NCBI GenBank assembly: GCA_947387485.1
Contig: CANDNT010000004.1
Location: forward strand, 186,001 to 250,000
Direction of reading: 5' to 3'
Length of the DNA: 64,000 nt
Source of the DNA: Aquimarina rhabdastrellae
GTDB taxonomy: Bacteria > Bacteroidota > Bacteroidia > Flavobacteriales > Flavobacteriaceae
The notes below the pieces were generated by a model. It saw nothing but the letters and a program-made list of their open reading frames with translations. It was not told the DNA's origin and made no database searches. Both the position numbers and the translations under genes were made by a program. Below, piece after piece: positions 46,423 to 56,852 of the stretch (position 1 is the first letter of the stretch; each line of letters begins with the position of its first letter).

Positions 46423-46456
46423 CGCGAAAAACAATTTAATTTAACTTAAACATTAT

Positions 46457-49447
46457 ATGAAAACATTTACCAAAAGTGCATTGTTTTTGTTGTGGTTACT
46501 GATACCAGCTAGCATATTTGCGCAGTCTAGTGTATCAGGTACTGTTACAGACGCTACCACTGGGCAACCTATCCCTGGTGTAAACGTTATAGTATCCAAC
46601 ACAAGTAACGGAGCATCAACAGATTTTGATGGTCGCTACACCTTAAACAATGTTGAAGAGGGATCAATTCTTTCATTTTCTTATGTGGGATACATTGCTC
46701 AACAAATATCCTTTAATGGACAAGCACAAATTGATATTGCTTTACAAGAGGATGCAGCAGAATTAGAACAAGTTGTTTTAATTGGTTATGGTGCAGCTCG
46801 TAAAAAAGATTTAACAGGTTCAGTTTCAAAAGTAACTGCCAAAGATTTAAACCAAGGAACACTTACAGATCCTATCCAAGCATTACAAGGTAAGGCTGCC
46901 GGTGTTACTATTACTAAACAAGGAGGTGACCCTAACGCAGGATTTAATGTAAGAATTAGAGGTGCTTCTGGTTTTGCAGCAGCAGGAGATCCATTATATG
47001 TTGTTGATGGAATTCGTGGTGTTGACCCTACTACTATAGCACCAGAAGATATCGTATCTTATGATGTATTAAAAGATGGTGCTTCTACTGCTATTTATGG
47101 TGCAGATGGTGCAAATGGTGTTATCTTTATTACTACAAAATCAGGTAAAGCTGGGAAACTAACTATAGGATTTAACTCTTATATCGCTATAGATGAAGTA
47201 GCTAGAGAGTTAAAATTACAATCTGCTGAAGAGTACAGAGCTTATATTAATAATAATCTTGATCGTTTTTCTTCATTTGCTGATGCTGGAGGTAACGTAG
47301 ATTGGCAAGACGAAATTTACACTACTGGTATTACAATTAACAATAACTTCTCCTTAGCTGGAGGTAGTGAAAAAACTACGTATAGAGCTTCTGTTTCTCA
47401 TACAGATTTTGAAGGTGTTATTGAAGGATCAGATAAGAAAAGAACAATTGCTAGATTCAATTTAACACAAAAAGCTTTCAATGATAAAGTAAAATTCATC
47501 GCTGGAATTTCTAATACAATTGAAAATAACGATTTCGTAAACTACGGTGGAAATGGTGGAACTGACGTTTTATTCCAATCTTTCCAACGCCTTCCTACAG
47601 ATCCTATTTTAAATGCTGATGGAACATATTTTGAGACAGCACGTATTTTTAATTATTTCAACCCTGTAGCTTCTTTAAATCAAATTCAAAATGAAAGAGA
47701 TGCAAAGAGATTTGCTGCTAATATTGGAGCTGAAATTCAATTATTAGAAGGATTAACAGGAAAGTTTGATTATAGTTACTTACGTAATGATGACGAGTCA
47801 ACTTATTTTGAACCTAGATACTCAAACGTTTTAGGAGGTCAGAACACACTTATCAGAAGAGGTTTTGGAAGAAGAGCTTACAATAACTGGCAACAAAATA
47901 TGGTTGAAATGACCTTAACTTATGATAAGAGTTTTGGTGATCATAACTTCACTGCTTTATTAGGTCATTCTTATAGAGTTCAAAACTGGGATGGATTTAG
48001 CGTAGAAGGAAGAGACCCTATTTCTAACATCTTAGGATCTGATAATTTCCAAAACTTTGAAACACTTCAATTAGGAGATGCACAGTCTTACAAAGATGGA
48101 CGTAAAGATGCAGGTTTCTTTTCTCGTGTAAAATATAACTATGCTTCAAAATACTATATCACAGGTATGGTAAGAAGAGATGGTTCTTCTGTTTTTGGAG
48201 AAAATAACCGTTGGGGATGGTTCCCATCTGTACAAGTTGCATGGAACATTGCAAACGAAAGCTTCCTTAGAGATAATATTGAAGAAATTAACAACTTAAA
48301 ATTAAGAGCTAGCTGGGGTCTTTCTGGAAACAGTAACATTCCTACAAACAGAGCACTTTTAAGAGTTGGACCTTCAGGAACTTCTATTGATCCTAATACA
48401 CAAGATCCTATTATCAATCTTGATTATTTCAACAATCCTAACCCAGATTTACAATGGGATCAAAATCAAGAAATAAACGTTGGATTAGATTTTGGATTAT
48501 TTAATAATAGAATTTCTGGTACAGTAGATTATTACAACAAAAAATTAACTGATTTACTTGCTATTTACGATGTACCTAGAGAAACAAATTTTGCACCTAG
48601 AATTTTTGCTAACGGTGGTGAAATTAAAAACTCAGGGGTTGAAGTAACACTTTTAGGTAAAGTAATTCAAAATCATAACTTTACTTGGAACACTACAGCT
48701 ACTTTCTCAAAGAATACTCAAGAAATCGTATCTTTAGATGGTGGTTTATATGATTTAGAGTTTAGAGATGTAGGGTTTATTTCTGCTCCTGGTATTGTAG
48801 GAGTATCAACTCAACGTATGTTACCTAACGAAAAAATCGGTACATTCTATGGATTTGAATATGCTGGTGTAAGTGATGGTAAATGGTTAATTAGAGGTAA
48901 TGATGGTGAATTACACTTCTTAGATGATGTTTCTCAATCTGATGAGCACAAAAAAGTTTTAGGTAATGCTTTACCTGATTTTGAACTTGGATGGAGTAAC
49001 AACTTCACATACAAGAATTGGGATTTAAGTATGGCATTTAGAGCTGTAGTAGGTCATGATATCTATAATGCAACTAGACAAGTATTTGGTAACCCAGATT
49101 ATATCACGCAACGTAACGTTTTATCTGAAGCTTTTGAGTTAGACGGAAGAGTTGGTGGAGCATACCAAACTTTAAGTTACTATATCGAAGATGGTAGTTT
49201 CTTAAGATTAGATAACGTAAACTTAGGATATACATTACCAGAGAACACTATTCCAGGAGTTTCAAAATTAAGAGTTTATGCTTCTGTAAACAATGTATTT
49301 ACACTAACTAACTACAGTGGTATCGATCCTGAGGTTAACTTTAGTGGTGGTAACAGAGATAATGGTGAAATCTTCTTTGGTATAGATCAATATAACATCT
49401 ATCCTAAAACAAGAACTATTACTTTAGGGCTTAACGTAGAATTATAA
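46457..49447 (+). CDS. SusC-like TonB-dependent outer membrane transporter
   Basis: The 996-residue protein has a signal peptide ending I-F-A-Q, a carboxypeptidase-D-like regulatory domain (about 25-105, V-S-G-T-V-T-D-x8-P-G-V-N-V), a plug (about 115-230: L-I-G-Y-G, then K-A-A-G-V, D-P-L-Y-V-V-D-G and G-A-D-G-A-N-G-V-I-F-I-T-T-K) and a 22-strand barrel ending T-L-G-L-N-V-E-L. It imports oligosaccharides with energy from TonB. The starch or maltodextrin substrate follows from the neighbouring SusD, SusE-like and GH13 genes. It starts the plus-strand operon, 13 nt before susD. Confidence 0.94.
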   Translation: MKTFTKSALFLLWLLIPASIFAQSSVSGTVTDATTGQPIPGVNVIVSNTSNGASTDFDGRYTLNNVEEGSILSFSYVGYIAQQISFNGQAQIDIALQEDAAELEQVVLIGYGAARKKDLTGSVSKVTAKDLNQGTLTDPIQALQGKAAGVTITKQGGDPNAGFNVRIRGASGFAAAGDPLYVVDGIRGVDPTTIAPEDIVSYDVLKDGASTAIYGADGANGVIFITTKSGKAGKLTIGFNSYIAIDEVARELKLQSAEEYRAYINNNLDRFSSFADAGGNVDWQDEIYTTGITINNNFSLAGGSEKTTYRASVSHTDFEGVIEGSDKKRTIARFNLTQKAFNDKVKFIAGISNTIENNDFVNYGGNGGTDVLFQSFQRLPTDPILNADGTYFETARIFNYFNPVASLNQIQNERDAKRFAANIGAEIQLLEGLTGKFDYSYLRNDDESTYFEPRYSNVLGGQNTLIRRGFGRRAYNNWQQNMVEMTLTYDKSFGDHNFTALLGHSYRVQNWDGFSVEGRDPISNILGSDNFQNFETLQLGDAQSYKDGRKDAGFFSRVKYNYASKYYITGMVRRDGSSVFGENNRWGWFPSVQVAWNIANESFLRDNIEEINNLKLRASWGLSGNSNIPTNRALLRVGPSGTSIDPNTQDPIINLDYFNNPNPDLQWDQNQEINVGLDFGLFNNRISGTVDYYNKKLTDLLAIYDVPRETNFAPRIFANGGEIKNSGVEVTLLGKVIQNHNFTWNTTATFSKNTQEIVSLDGGLYDLEFRDVGFISAPGIVGVSTQRMLPNEKIGTFYGFEYAGVSDGKWLIRGNDGELHFLDDVSQSDEHKKVLGNALPDFELGWSNNFTYKNWDLSMAFRAVVGHDIYNATRQVFGNPDYITQRNVLSEAFELDGRVGGAYQTLSYYIEDGSFLRLDNVNLGYTLPENTIPGVSKLRVYASVNNVFTLTNYSGIDPEVNFSGGNRDNGEIFFGIDQYNIYPKTRTITLGLNVEL

Positions 49448-49460
49448 TAGGAGAAGAAAT

Positions 49461-50978
49461 ATGAAATTTTCATTTAAAATAATAGCAGTATTTTTATTAG
49501 GACTTACGCTAACTAATTGTACTGATTTAGATACAGAAAACTCAGATTTTCTTTTAGGAGATCAATATCCAGAAAATGAGTTACAAGCAATTCGTGTTGC
49601 AAACCCTGTATTTACAAGAACACAAGGATTACTTGACTGGGGTGGATGGTGGTTCACCCAAGAAATTCCATCAGACGAAGCTGTTGCCCCAACTCGTGGA
49701 GCAGACTGGGATGATGGTGGAAAGTGGAGAGTATTACACCAACACACTTGGGGTAGTAATACCGAAGCTGTTACACAATTATGGAACTTAATCTATGATG
49801 CTGTTCCTAGAGCAAATAGAGCTATCGAATTACTAGAAGTAAATGCTGATGGTAATGACGAAATTGCAAACGTACTTGCTCAAACAATTGTAGCTAGAGC
49901 ATTCTATTATTATTTAGCTATCGATAATTTTGGAGATGTTCCTTTCCCTAGAACTTTTACTGGAGCTGAGCAATTTCCATCTAGAACTGCAAGAGCAGAA
50001 GTTTTCAATGCAATCGTACAAGATATCTTAGATAATGTTGATAAATTATCTGATCCTACTCCTGGTACTAATGCAAGTAGTATCAATAAAGGTACTGCTT
50101 ATACTTTATTAGCAAAATTATACCTTAATGCAGAAGTGTATACAGGTACTCCAAGATGGCAAGATGCGATTGATGCTGCTGATATGGTGATGAGTTTTGG
50201 ATATAGCTTAGATGCAAACGCATTAGATCCATTTAAAATTGATAATGTAGCTTCTACAGAAAATATCTATACGATAGCTTATGATGAAGATAACTTTAAT
50301 GGATTTAACCTTCACATGCGTTCGTTCCACTACTTATCTCAACAAACTTTCGGAATGGCTGTTCAACCATGGAATGGATTTGCTGTACAAGAAGAGCATT
50401 ACAATACTTTTACTGCTAATGATGTAAGAGCTCAAGAAGGTCTTTTAGTTGGTCAACAATTTACATTAACAGGAGAAGAGATTATTGATGATGTTGCTAG
50501 TGCAAACTTAATTTTAACACCTAACATTCCTGCTTTATTAATGGACGCTGGTTCATTTACTGCAAATGAGTTCCGTAACTCAGGAGTACGTGTTGCAAAA
50601 TGGCAAGTTGTTGAAGGTGCTACTGATAATTTAAGCAATGACTTCCCTATTTTTAGATTAGCAGATGTTATGCTTACAAAAGCAGAAGCCTTAAAAAGGT
50701 TAAATCAAGATCAAGGAACTGTAGATAATTTAATGAATCAAATCAAGACTAGAGCTAATGCTCCTACAACAGGAAACTATACATTAGACGAAATTCTTGA
50801 AGAAAGAGGAAGAGAATTACTATGGGAAGGATATAGAAGACAAGATTTAATTAGATATAACAGATTTAACCAAGCTTGGTGGGAAAAGAACGCATCTGAT
50901 CCTACAAGAAACATCTTCCCTATTCCGGAATCAGCTCGTAATGCTAACGGAAATTTAGGTCAAAACCCTGGTTACTAA
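49461..50978 (+). CDS. SusD/RagB-like surface glycan-binding lipoprotein
   Basis: The 505-residue lipoprotein has a signal with lipobox L-T-N-C (Cys20) followed by T-D-L-D-T-E, acidic residues that fit a surface export signal. It shows SusD-type TPR helices (N-L-I-Y-D-A-V-P-R-A-N-R-A-I near 112) and the C-terminal block R-G-R-E-L-L-W-E-G-Y-R-R-Q-D-L-I-R-Y near 450. It caps the SusC barrel and gives it sugar. The Trp-rich N-terminal part (W-G-G-W-W) may form part of the binding surface. Confidence 0.93.
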   Translation: MKFSFKIIAVFLLGLTLTNCTDLDTENSDFLLGDQYPENELQAIRVANPVFTRTQGLLDWGGWWFTQEIPSDEAVAPTRGADWDDGGKWRVLHQHTWGSNTEAVTQLWNLIYDAVPRANRAIELLEVNADGNDEIANVLAQTIVARAFYYYLAIDNFGDVPFPRTFTGAEQFPSRTARAEVFNAIVQDILDNVDKLSDPTPGTNASSINKGTAYTLLAKLYLNAEVYTGTPRWQDAIDAADMVMSFGYSLDANALDPFKIDNVASTENIYTIAYDEDNFNGFNLHMRSFHYLSQQTFGMAVQPWNGFAVQEEHYNTFTANDVRAQEGLLVGQQFTLTGEEIIDDVASANLILTPNIPALLMDAGSFTANEFRNSGVRVAKWQVVEGATDNLSNDFPIFRLADVMLTKAEALKRLNQDQGTVDNLMNQIKTRANAPTTGNYTLDEILEERGRELLWEGYRRQDLIRYNRFNQAWWEKNASDPTRNIFPIPESARNANGNLGQNPGY

Positions 50979-50989
50979 AAAGAAATCCT

Positions 50990-52156
50990 ATGAGAAAAGT
51001 TAAATATATATTAGTTGCACTATTGGCTGTAGGTTTATGGTCATGTAGTGACGACGATGCTGATTTAAATATTTTAGGCGGTGAGACATTAAACTCTGCC
51101 GCTACATTAAATACTCCAGATGTTACATCATTTGAGGTGATTGAAACTGTTGATGGTAGTGTTGATGGAAACGAAGACACAGAAGCTGCTCAATTTTCTT
51201 GGAGTCAAGTTGAAGGAAGCTATAATGGAGCTATATTAAATACTCTGCAAATCGATATTGCTGGTAATAACTTTAATACTGCTACTAGTTTACCATTAAA
51301 TAGCGAAGGAACTGTAGAGTTAACTCAAAGTGTAACTTTTGGACAGTTAAATGAGGCTATAAATCTAATTAATGATCAACTTACTACTGCTGGATCTCCA
51401 TTAAGTGTTGATTTTGCTAATGGATCAGAATTTGAAGTACGTGTAATGAGTGCTTCTCAATCATCTGGTGATCAAGCATTCTCTACTCCTATTACAATTA
51501 CAGTTAAAGGTATCGAGCAAATTATTGTAGCAGAACCAAAACTATTTATTGTTGGATCTATCCAAGGATATTATGGAGTAAACAACTGGACTCCTACTGA
51601 AGCAATAGAATTACGTTATATTGGTGATGGTACTACTAGAGTATTTGAAGGATATATCAAAGCTAGTGCAAGCGATGAATTTAAACTTGTTTCTAATCAA
51701 GCTGCATGGGATGATTTAGTAGGTAACTACGGTACTATAGGAGGTGTTCAAGATGGTAACCTAGAAAATAGTGGAGCGAGTGGTAATATCACTGTTTCAG
51801 AAGACGGAAATTACTACCTTCAAGTTGATATCGATAATTTAACTTATAGATTAATCAAAATGGAATGGGGTGTAATTGGTGATGCTACTCCAGATGGTTG
51901 GACTAGCGAAACTGCTATGACTTACAACTTTGACGAAAATAAATGGGAAGTAACTATCACTCTTGTTGCTGGTCCATTCAAATTCAGATCAGTACAATTA
52001 TCTCAAGAGATTTTTGGTGAAGACTGGAAATTTAACGTAGGTACAGGTCTTACTGCTTGGGATACAGGAGATGGTAACTTTGAAATAGCATCTGATATAG
52101 ATGGTGTTACTGTATCATTTGATGTAGCAGGTAATGCAACTGTAACTGGATTATAA
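50990..52156 (+). CDS. SusE-like surface starch-binding lipoprotein
   Basis: The 388-residue lipoprotein has lipobox L-W-S-C (Cys19) and then S-D-D-D-A-D, an acidic surface export signal. It contains a SusE-type N-terminal domain (about 35-175) and one or two starch-binding beta modules (L-F-I-V-G-S-I-Q-G-Y-Y-G near 183; E-W-G-V-I-G-D-A-T-P-D-G-W near 289). It sits 12 nt after susD and would hold polysaccharide at the cell surface for the Sus transporter. Confidence 0.85.
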   Translation: MRKVKYILVALLAVGLWSCSDDDADLNILGGETLNSAATLNTPDVTSFEVIETVDGSVDGNEDTEAAQFSWSQVEGSYNGAILNTLQIDIAGNNFNTATSLPLNSEGTVELTQSVTFGQLNEAINLINDQLTTAGSPLSVDFANGSEFEVRVMSASQSSGDQAFSTPITITVKGIEQIIVAEPKLFIVGSIQGYYGVNNWTPTEAIELRYIGDGTTRVFEGYIKASASDEFKLVSNQAAWDDLVGNYGTIGGVQDGNLENSGASGNITVSEDGNYYLQVDIDNLTYRLIKMEWGVIGDATPDGWTSETAMTYNFDENKWEVTITLVAGPFKFRSVQLSQEIFGEDWKFNVGTGLTAWDTGDGNFEIASDIDGVTVSFDVAGNATVTGL

Positions 52157-52173
52157 ACTTAAAGAGTACGATT

Positions 52174-53874
52174 ATGAAAAAAATATTATATGCATTCACT
52201 GTAGCTGCTGCTTTGAGTTTTCAAGCCTGTACAGATGATGATATCACTATAAATAATTTTGACACTGAAGACGGTACTTTATTATCTGCTTCAGCACTTG
52301 TTGCACCTACAACGACTTCTTTCATTATAGAAAGAACAACTGATGCTGTAACTGGAAATGAAGCTACAGAAGCTTTGGCTCTTTCTTGGGAAGCTGCCGA
52401 AACTACAACAAGCGAAGCTATCAAGTATTTTGTACAAATGGATTTAGAAGGGAATAGCTTTAATAATGCTACAACTTTACCATTACGTACAGAAGGTACA
52501 GATGCTACTTCTTTGGCTTTATCATTTGGAGATTTAAATACAGGTTTAAACCATTTAAATGATATTTTAAAAGCTAAAGCTTCTCCTCTATCAGTTGCTT
52601 TTGGAGATGAAAATGCAATACAACTTAGAGTTCAAGCAGTACTAGGTGCTGCTATAGCTAAAACTTATTCTGAGCCAGTTTCTATTACTGTTACTCCTTA
52701 TTTTAATGGATTAGTAGATAACTTAGTTATCTCTAGTAGTGCTTTTTCAGATGTTGCTTTAGCTGTAAACGAAGGTATTTATGAAACACGTTTAGAATTA
52801 ACCGCTAATAGTACTTTCAAAATCTTTGCAGAACCTGTAGCAGATGCTATTAGTTATAACTATGATTTCTTTACTGCTAATGAATACACTATTGCTAGTG
52901 AATTAGAAGCTGGTACTGATAATGATTTTACATTTACTGGTGCAGATGGTAATTGGGATTTAGTAATTAACACCTTAGAACGTACAATTACTATGACTCA
53001 AGCTATCATTCCTGATAACTTATTCATGGTAGGTTCTCATAATGGTTGGAATAATGCCGATCTTTCTCAGCAATTCAATACAACAGGAGACGGAGTATTT
53101 ACTCGCGTACAACGTTTTGATGCTGGTGCAGAATTCAAAATGATCCCTACTTCTGGTTCTTGGGATGGTGACTGGGGTGAAGACCCTGCAAGTGCCGGAA
53201 GTATTATCCAAGATGGTGAAAGCAACATTAGCGTAGCAGATGCAGGAAACTATGTAGTTACTGTTAACTTTAATACCTTAACTTTTGATCTAAGATTAAT
53301 CTCTGAGACTTTATTTATGGTAGGTTCTCATAATGGTTGGAATAATGCTGATGCTACTCAAGATTTTTATACATCAGGGAATGGAGTATTTACAAGAATT
53401 CAACGTTTTGATGCTGGTGCAGAATTCAAGATGATCCCTACTTCTGGTTCTTGGGATGGTGACTGGGGTGAAGACCCTGCAAATGCTGGAAGCATTATTC
53501 AGGATGGCGAAAGCAACATCACTATAGCTGATGCTGGAATTTATAAAGTAACTATTGATTTTGAAACATTAACGTTTACATTGACTAATGGTATCCCAGA
53601 AGATCTATTTTTAGTAGGTTCTCACAATGGTTGGGATAATAGTACTGCTGGTGCTTTTACAAAAACGCAAGAAGGCGTATTTACCATTACTCAAACGTTA
53701 ACAGCTTCAGACGAATTTAAGTTCTTACCTACTTTAGGTTCATGGGATAATGATTGGGGAATTGATGGTGACGGAATGCTTATCCGAGATGGAGAATCAA
53801 ATGTAACTTCAACCGGTGATGGTACTTTTGTAATCACCGTAGACTTTAGAAAAGGAACAGTTACTCAAATGTAA
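52174..53874 (+). CDS. SusE/SusF-like starch-binding lipoprotein with three tandem modules
   Basis: The 566-residue lipoprotein (lipobox F-Q-A-C, Cys19, then T-D-D-D) has a SusE-type N-terminal domain followed by three related starch-binding modules starting near residues 283, 380 and 477. Each begins L-F-(M/L)-V-G-S-H-N-G-W and keeps S-W-D-x-D-W-G and D-G-E-S-N. The tryptophans probably stack on glucose rings. Modules 1 and 2 are almost identical. It is 17 nt after the SusE-like gene, with a terminator after it. Confidence 0.87.
   Translation: MKKILYAFTVAAALSFQACTDDDITINNFDTEDGTLLSASALVAPTTTSFIIERTTDAVTGNEATEALALSWEAAETTTSEAIKYFVQMDLEGNSFNNATTLPLRTEGTDATSLALSFGDLNTGLNHLNDILKAKASPLSVAFGDENAIQLRVQAVLGAAIAKTYSEPVSITVTPYFNGLVDNLVISSSAFSDVALAVNEGIYETRLELTANSTFKIFAEPVADAISYNYDFFTANEYTIASELEAGTDNDFTFTGADGNWDLVINTLERTITMTQAIIPDNLFMVGSHNGWNNADLSQQFNTTGDGVFTRVQRFDAGAEFKMIPTSGSWDGDWGEDPASAGSIIQDGESNISVADAGNYVVTVNFNTLTFDLRLISETLFMVGSHNGWNNADATQDFYTSGNGVFTRIQRFDAGAEFKMIPTSGSWDGDWGEDPANAGSIIQDGESNITIADAGIYKVTIDFETLTFTLTNGIPEDLFLVGSHNGWDNSTAGAFTKTQEGVFTITQTLTASDEFKFLPTLGSWDNDWGIDGDGMLIRDGESNVTSTGDGTFVITVDFRKGTVTQM
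53022..53610 (+). repeat. 291-bp in-frame module duplication in the SusE/F-like gene
   Basis: The segment after 53022 recurs after 53313 with a period of 291 bp (97 residues). A stretch of about 85 bp, from the Q-R-F-D-A-G codons on, differs at one base only. This indicates a young duplication of one starch-binding module. Confidence 0.85.
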
Positions 53875-53890
53875 TTGTAATCCAGATATT

Positions 53891-53924
53891 AAAAAGGCTG
53901 TTTTATACCAAAAACAGCCTTTTT
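53891..53924 (+). terminator. Terminator after the SusE/F-like gene
   Basis: AAAAAGGCTGTTTT pairs with AAAACAGCCTTTTT around a short loop. It separates the Sus operon from the secreted GH13 gene, which may be read through or have its own promoter. Confidence 0.87.
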
Positions 53925-53949
53925 ACTTTAATCTATAATTCTTATTATT

Positions 53950-56772
53950 ATGAAAAAAATTGCTTTAATGTTCCTTTTGTTTTGTTCTAGCTTTATGATA
54001 GCTCAAATACAAAATGGAACATTTACTATAACTCCTGCCACATTTAATGTGGATGACGAAATTACCATTACAGTTTCTGATATCGATCCGAGTATATGGG
54101 GTGTATCTGATATTTTCCTATGGACTTGGTATTTTGATTCAAATGACAATCTTGGTGGTCCTACTACTAATGGTGATTGGAATAACTCTGATGATCGTCA
54201 ACGATTCACAAACAATGGTGATGGAACTTATTCTTTTGTGATGACTCCTTCTACTCATTTTCAAACTACAGATATTGTACGCATAGGTGTTTTGGCTAAA
54301 GCTAAAAATGGAGATGGTGATAAAAAAACACCTGACCACTTAGTAGATGTTGGTGTTTTTCAAATCAACCTTACTGCTCCTACTGAAGATTTAAGTATTG
54401 TTGATCCAGGAAATGGTTTTACAATCACAGCTAATTCTGGTTCAAATGCAAATTATGTATTGTATGCAAACGGAACAGCTGTAAACACACAAAATAACAT
54501 CACAAACTATACGTATACTCATACTATAAACGAAAGTATTCGCTTTAGATTAGAAGTTACAGATCCTACAAGCTCAACAACAATAACAGAAGAATTTGCT
54601 GCTATTACAACACCTGATCCTACAGAAGCAGCCGTTCCTGCTAATATGAAAGATGGTCTCAATCTAGATCCATCTGATTCTTCTACTGCAACTCTTGTAA
54701 TGTATGCTCCAGGAAAAAACTTTGTTCATGTTATCGGAAATTTTAACGATAATGATTGGACTGTGTCAAATGAATACTTATTAAATAAAGACAGTAGTTC
54801 AGACCGTTTCTGGATTACACTTAATAACTTAGATGACGTAGAAACTGACATTTTATATCAATATGTAGTTGATGGCGAACTTAGAATTGCAGATCCTTAT
54901 TCTCCTATGATTTTATCAGAGACAAATGATCAATTTATCAATGATACTACTTTTCCTAATCTTCCAGATTACCCAACAGGAAAAACATCAACTGCTGTAA
55001 CATGGTTTAATCCGCAAACTGCTTCTTTTGATTGGCAAGTAACAAACTTTACTAAACCAGCCAAAGAGGATTTAGTTATATATGAAATATTAATACGTGA
55101 TTTTGATGCATTACATTCATTTGATGCTGTAAAAAACAGATTAGATTACCTTCAAGATTTAGGAGTAAATGCTATTGAGTTAATGCCTGTTTCTGAATTT
55201 GATGGTAACGAAAGTTGGGGGTACAATCCGTCATTCCATATGGCATTGGATAAGTATTATGGTACTCCTACTGCTTTTAAACAATTAATTGACGAATGCC
55301 ATAGAAGAGGTATTGCTGTTATTGTAGATGTTGTATTTAATCACGCCTCTGGTCAACACCCTTTCTATAGAATGTGGAATACTGATAATGGTGGTTTTGG
55401 TGGAAATGCGTCTGCAGATAGTCCGTTTTTTAATGAACAAGCAAGGCATTCTTATAATGTATTTAATGATTTTAATCATCAATCTACAGCTACTCAAGAC
55501 TATGTAAAAAGAGTTTCTCAATATTGGATAGAAGAATATAATGTTGATGGTTTTAGATGGGATTTAACCAAAGGTTTTACACAAAACTGTGGAGGGTCTA
55601 ATCAAGAAGCTTGTACTAATAACTATCAAGCAGATAGAGTTGCTGTATTAAAACAATATGCAGATAACCAATGGGAAATTGATCCGGATTTCTATGTTAT
55701 TTTTGAGCATTTAGGTTCTGGTGGATCTTTTAACGAAGAAACAGAATGGTCAAATTATCGTTTAAACGAAGGTAAAGGAATCATGTTTTGGGGTAATAGC
55801 AATCATGCGTATAACGAAGCCACAATGGGATACCATGATGGTGGGAAATCAAATTTCTCTGCGGTTTCTTACTTAGAAAGAGGTTGGTCAACTCCAGCTA
55901 ATATTAGTTATATGGAGAGTCATGATGAAGAACGTTTAATGTATAAAAACTTAAGATTTGGTAATGCTAGCGGAAGCTATTCTGTAAAGAATTTATCAAC
56001 GGCATTAGATCGTATAGAATTAGCCGCAGCATTTTATTTTACCGTTCCTGGTCCTAAGATGATTTGGCAATTTGGAGAGTTAGGCTATGATTTTTCTATT
56101 AATTATTGTACAGATGGTTCTATTAATGACAACTGTCGTGTAGGAAATAAACCTATTCGTTGGGATTACTTTAACGATCAAGATAGACGTGATGTTTATG
56201 ATATGTTTGGTACTTTAATTGATTTAAAAAAGACTGAACGTATTTTCAAAACTAACGACTTTACAATTGATTTATCAAGAACGAATGGATTAAAACGTAT
56301 TCATCTTACAGATAACAATGCTACAGGAGATGAAATCAAGTATGTCACTATTCTAGGTAATTTTGGTGTTACAACTCAAAACATAATTCCTGATTTTCAA
56401 GAAACAGGAACATGGTATGATATCTTAGATAATAATGCTTCTTTTAATGTTTCTGATGTTAGAAACTCTATTAGTCTAGCTCCAGGAGAATTTAAGATTT
56501 ATGCAAATGAGGCTAGAGTATTAAGTGTATCAGAATTTACTAATTTAAGAAGTTTAACTGTTGTCCCTAACCCTACACAACATAGTTTCAGTATTCAAGA
56601 AACTGTAGAACAACTTAAAATTTATACAATTACTGGTCAATTAATTCAAACATACAAAGGTAATTTTGAAGCAGGTCACTCTTTTTCTGTTCAAAATATT
56701 CCTTCTGGATTATATCTTGTACATATCCAAAACGAAAAAGGAAACGCTATTAGTAAACTAGTAAAAAGGTAA
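53950..56772 (+). CDS. T9SS-secreted GH13 alpha-amylase/pullulanase-like enzyme
   Basis: The 940-residue protein has a signal peptide ending M-I-A-Q, N-terminal beta domains (about 20-360, including an isoamylase-N/CBM48-like part with N-F-N-D-N-D-W), a GH13 barrel with V-D-V-V-F-N-H (about 460), G-F-R-W-D-L-T-K (about 534), I-F-E-H-L-G (about 585) and E-S-H-D-E-E (about 655), and a type A T9SS sorting domain (V-P-N-P-T, ending K-L-V-K-R). It is predicted to act at or outside the surface, cutting starch for the Sus system. Exact bond specificity is unclear. Confidence 0.9.
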   Translation: MKKIALMFLLFCSSFMIAQIQNGTFTITPATFNVDDEITITVSDIDPSIWGVSDIFLWTWYFDSNDNLGGPTTNGDWNNSDDRQRFTNNGDGTYSFVMTPSTHFQTTDIVRIGVLAKAKNGDGDKKTPDHLVDVGVFQINLTAPTEDLSIVDPGNGFTITANSGSNANYVLYANGTAVNTQNNITNYTYTHTINESIRFRLEVTDPTSSTTITEEFAAITTPDPTEAAVPANMKDGLNLDPSDSSTATLVMYAPGKNFVHVIGNFNDNDWTVSNEYLLNKDSSSDRFWITLNNLDDVETDILYQYVVDGELRIADPYSPMILSETNDQFINDTTFPNLPDYPTGKTSTAVTWFNPQTASFDWQVTNFTKPAKEDLVIYEILIRDFDALHSFDAVKNRLDYLQDLGVNAIELMPVSEFDGNESWGYNPSFHMALDKYYGTPTAFKQLIDECHRRGIAVIVDVVFNHASGQHPFYRMWNTDNGGFGGNASADSPFFNEQARHSYNVFNDFNHQSTATQDYVKRVSQYWIEEYNVDGFRWDLTKGFTQNCGGSNQEACTNNYQADRVAVLKQYADNQWEIDPDFYVIFEHLGSGGSFNEETEWSNYRLNEGKGIMFWGNSNHAYNEATMGYHDGGKSNFSAVSYLERGWSTPANISYMESHDEERLMYKNLRFGNASGSYSVKNLSTALDRIELAAAFYFTVPGPKMIWQFGELGYDFSINYCTDGSINDNCRVGNKPIRWDYFNDQDRRDVYDMFGTLIDLKKTERIFKTNDFTIDLSRTNGLKRIHLTDNNATGDEIKYVTILGNFGVTTQNIIPDFQETGTWYDILDNNASFNVSDVRNSISLAPGEFKIYANEARVLSVSEFTNLRSLTVVPNPTQHSFSIQETVEQLKIYTITGQLIQTYKGNFEAGHSFSVQNIPSGLYLVHIQNEKGNAISKLVKR

Positions 56773-56793
56773 TTTTTATTAGAGACTAATCTT

Positions 56794-56828
56794 AAAAAAA
56801 GCACTCATATAAGAATGAGTGCTTTTTT
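56794..56828. terminator. Strong terminator
   Basis: AAAAAAGCACTCAT and ATGAGTGCTTTTTT pair around a short loop between the GH13 gene and the convergent XRE gene. A and T tracts on both sides suit termination in both directions. Confidence 0.9.
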
Positions 56829-56852
56829 AATTTTATAAAAAACTGCTATAAT

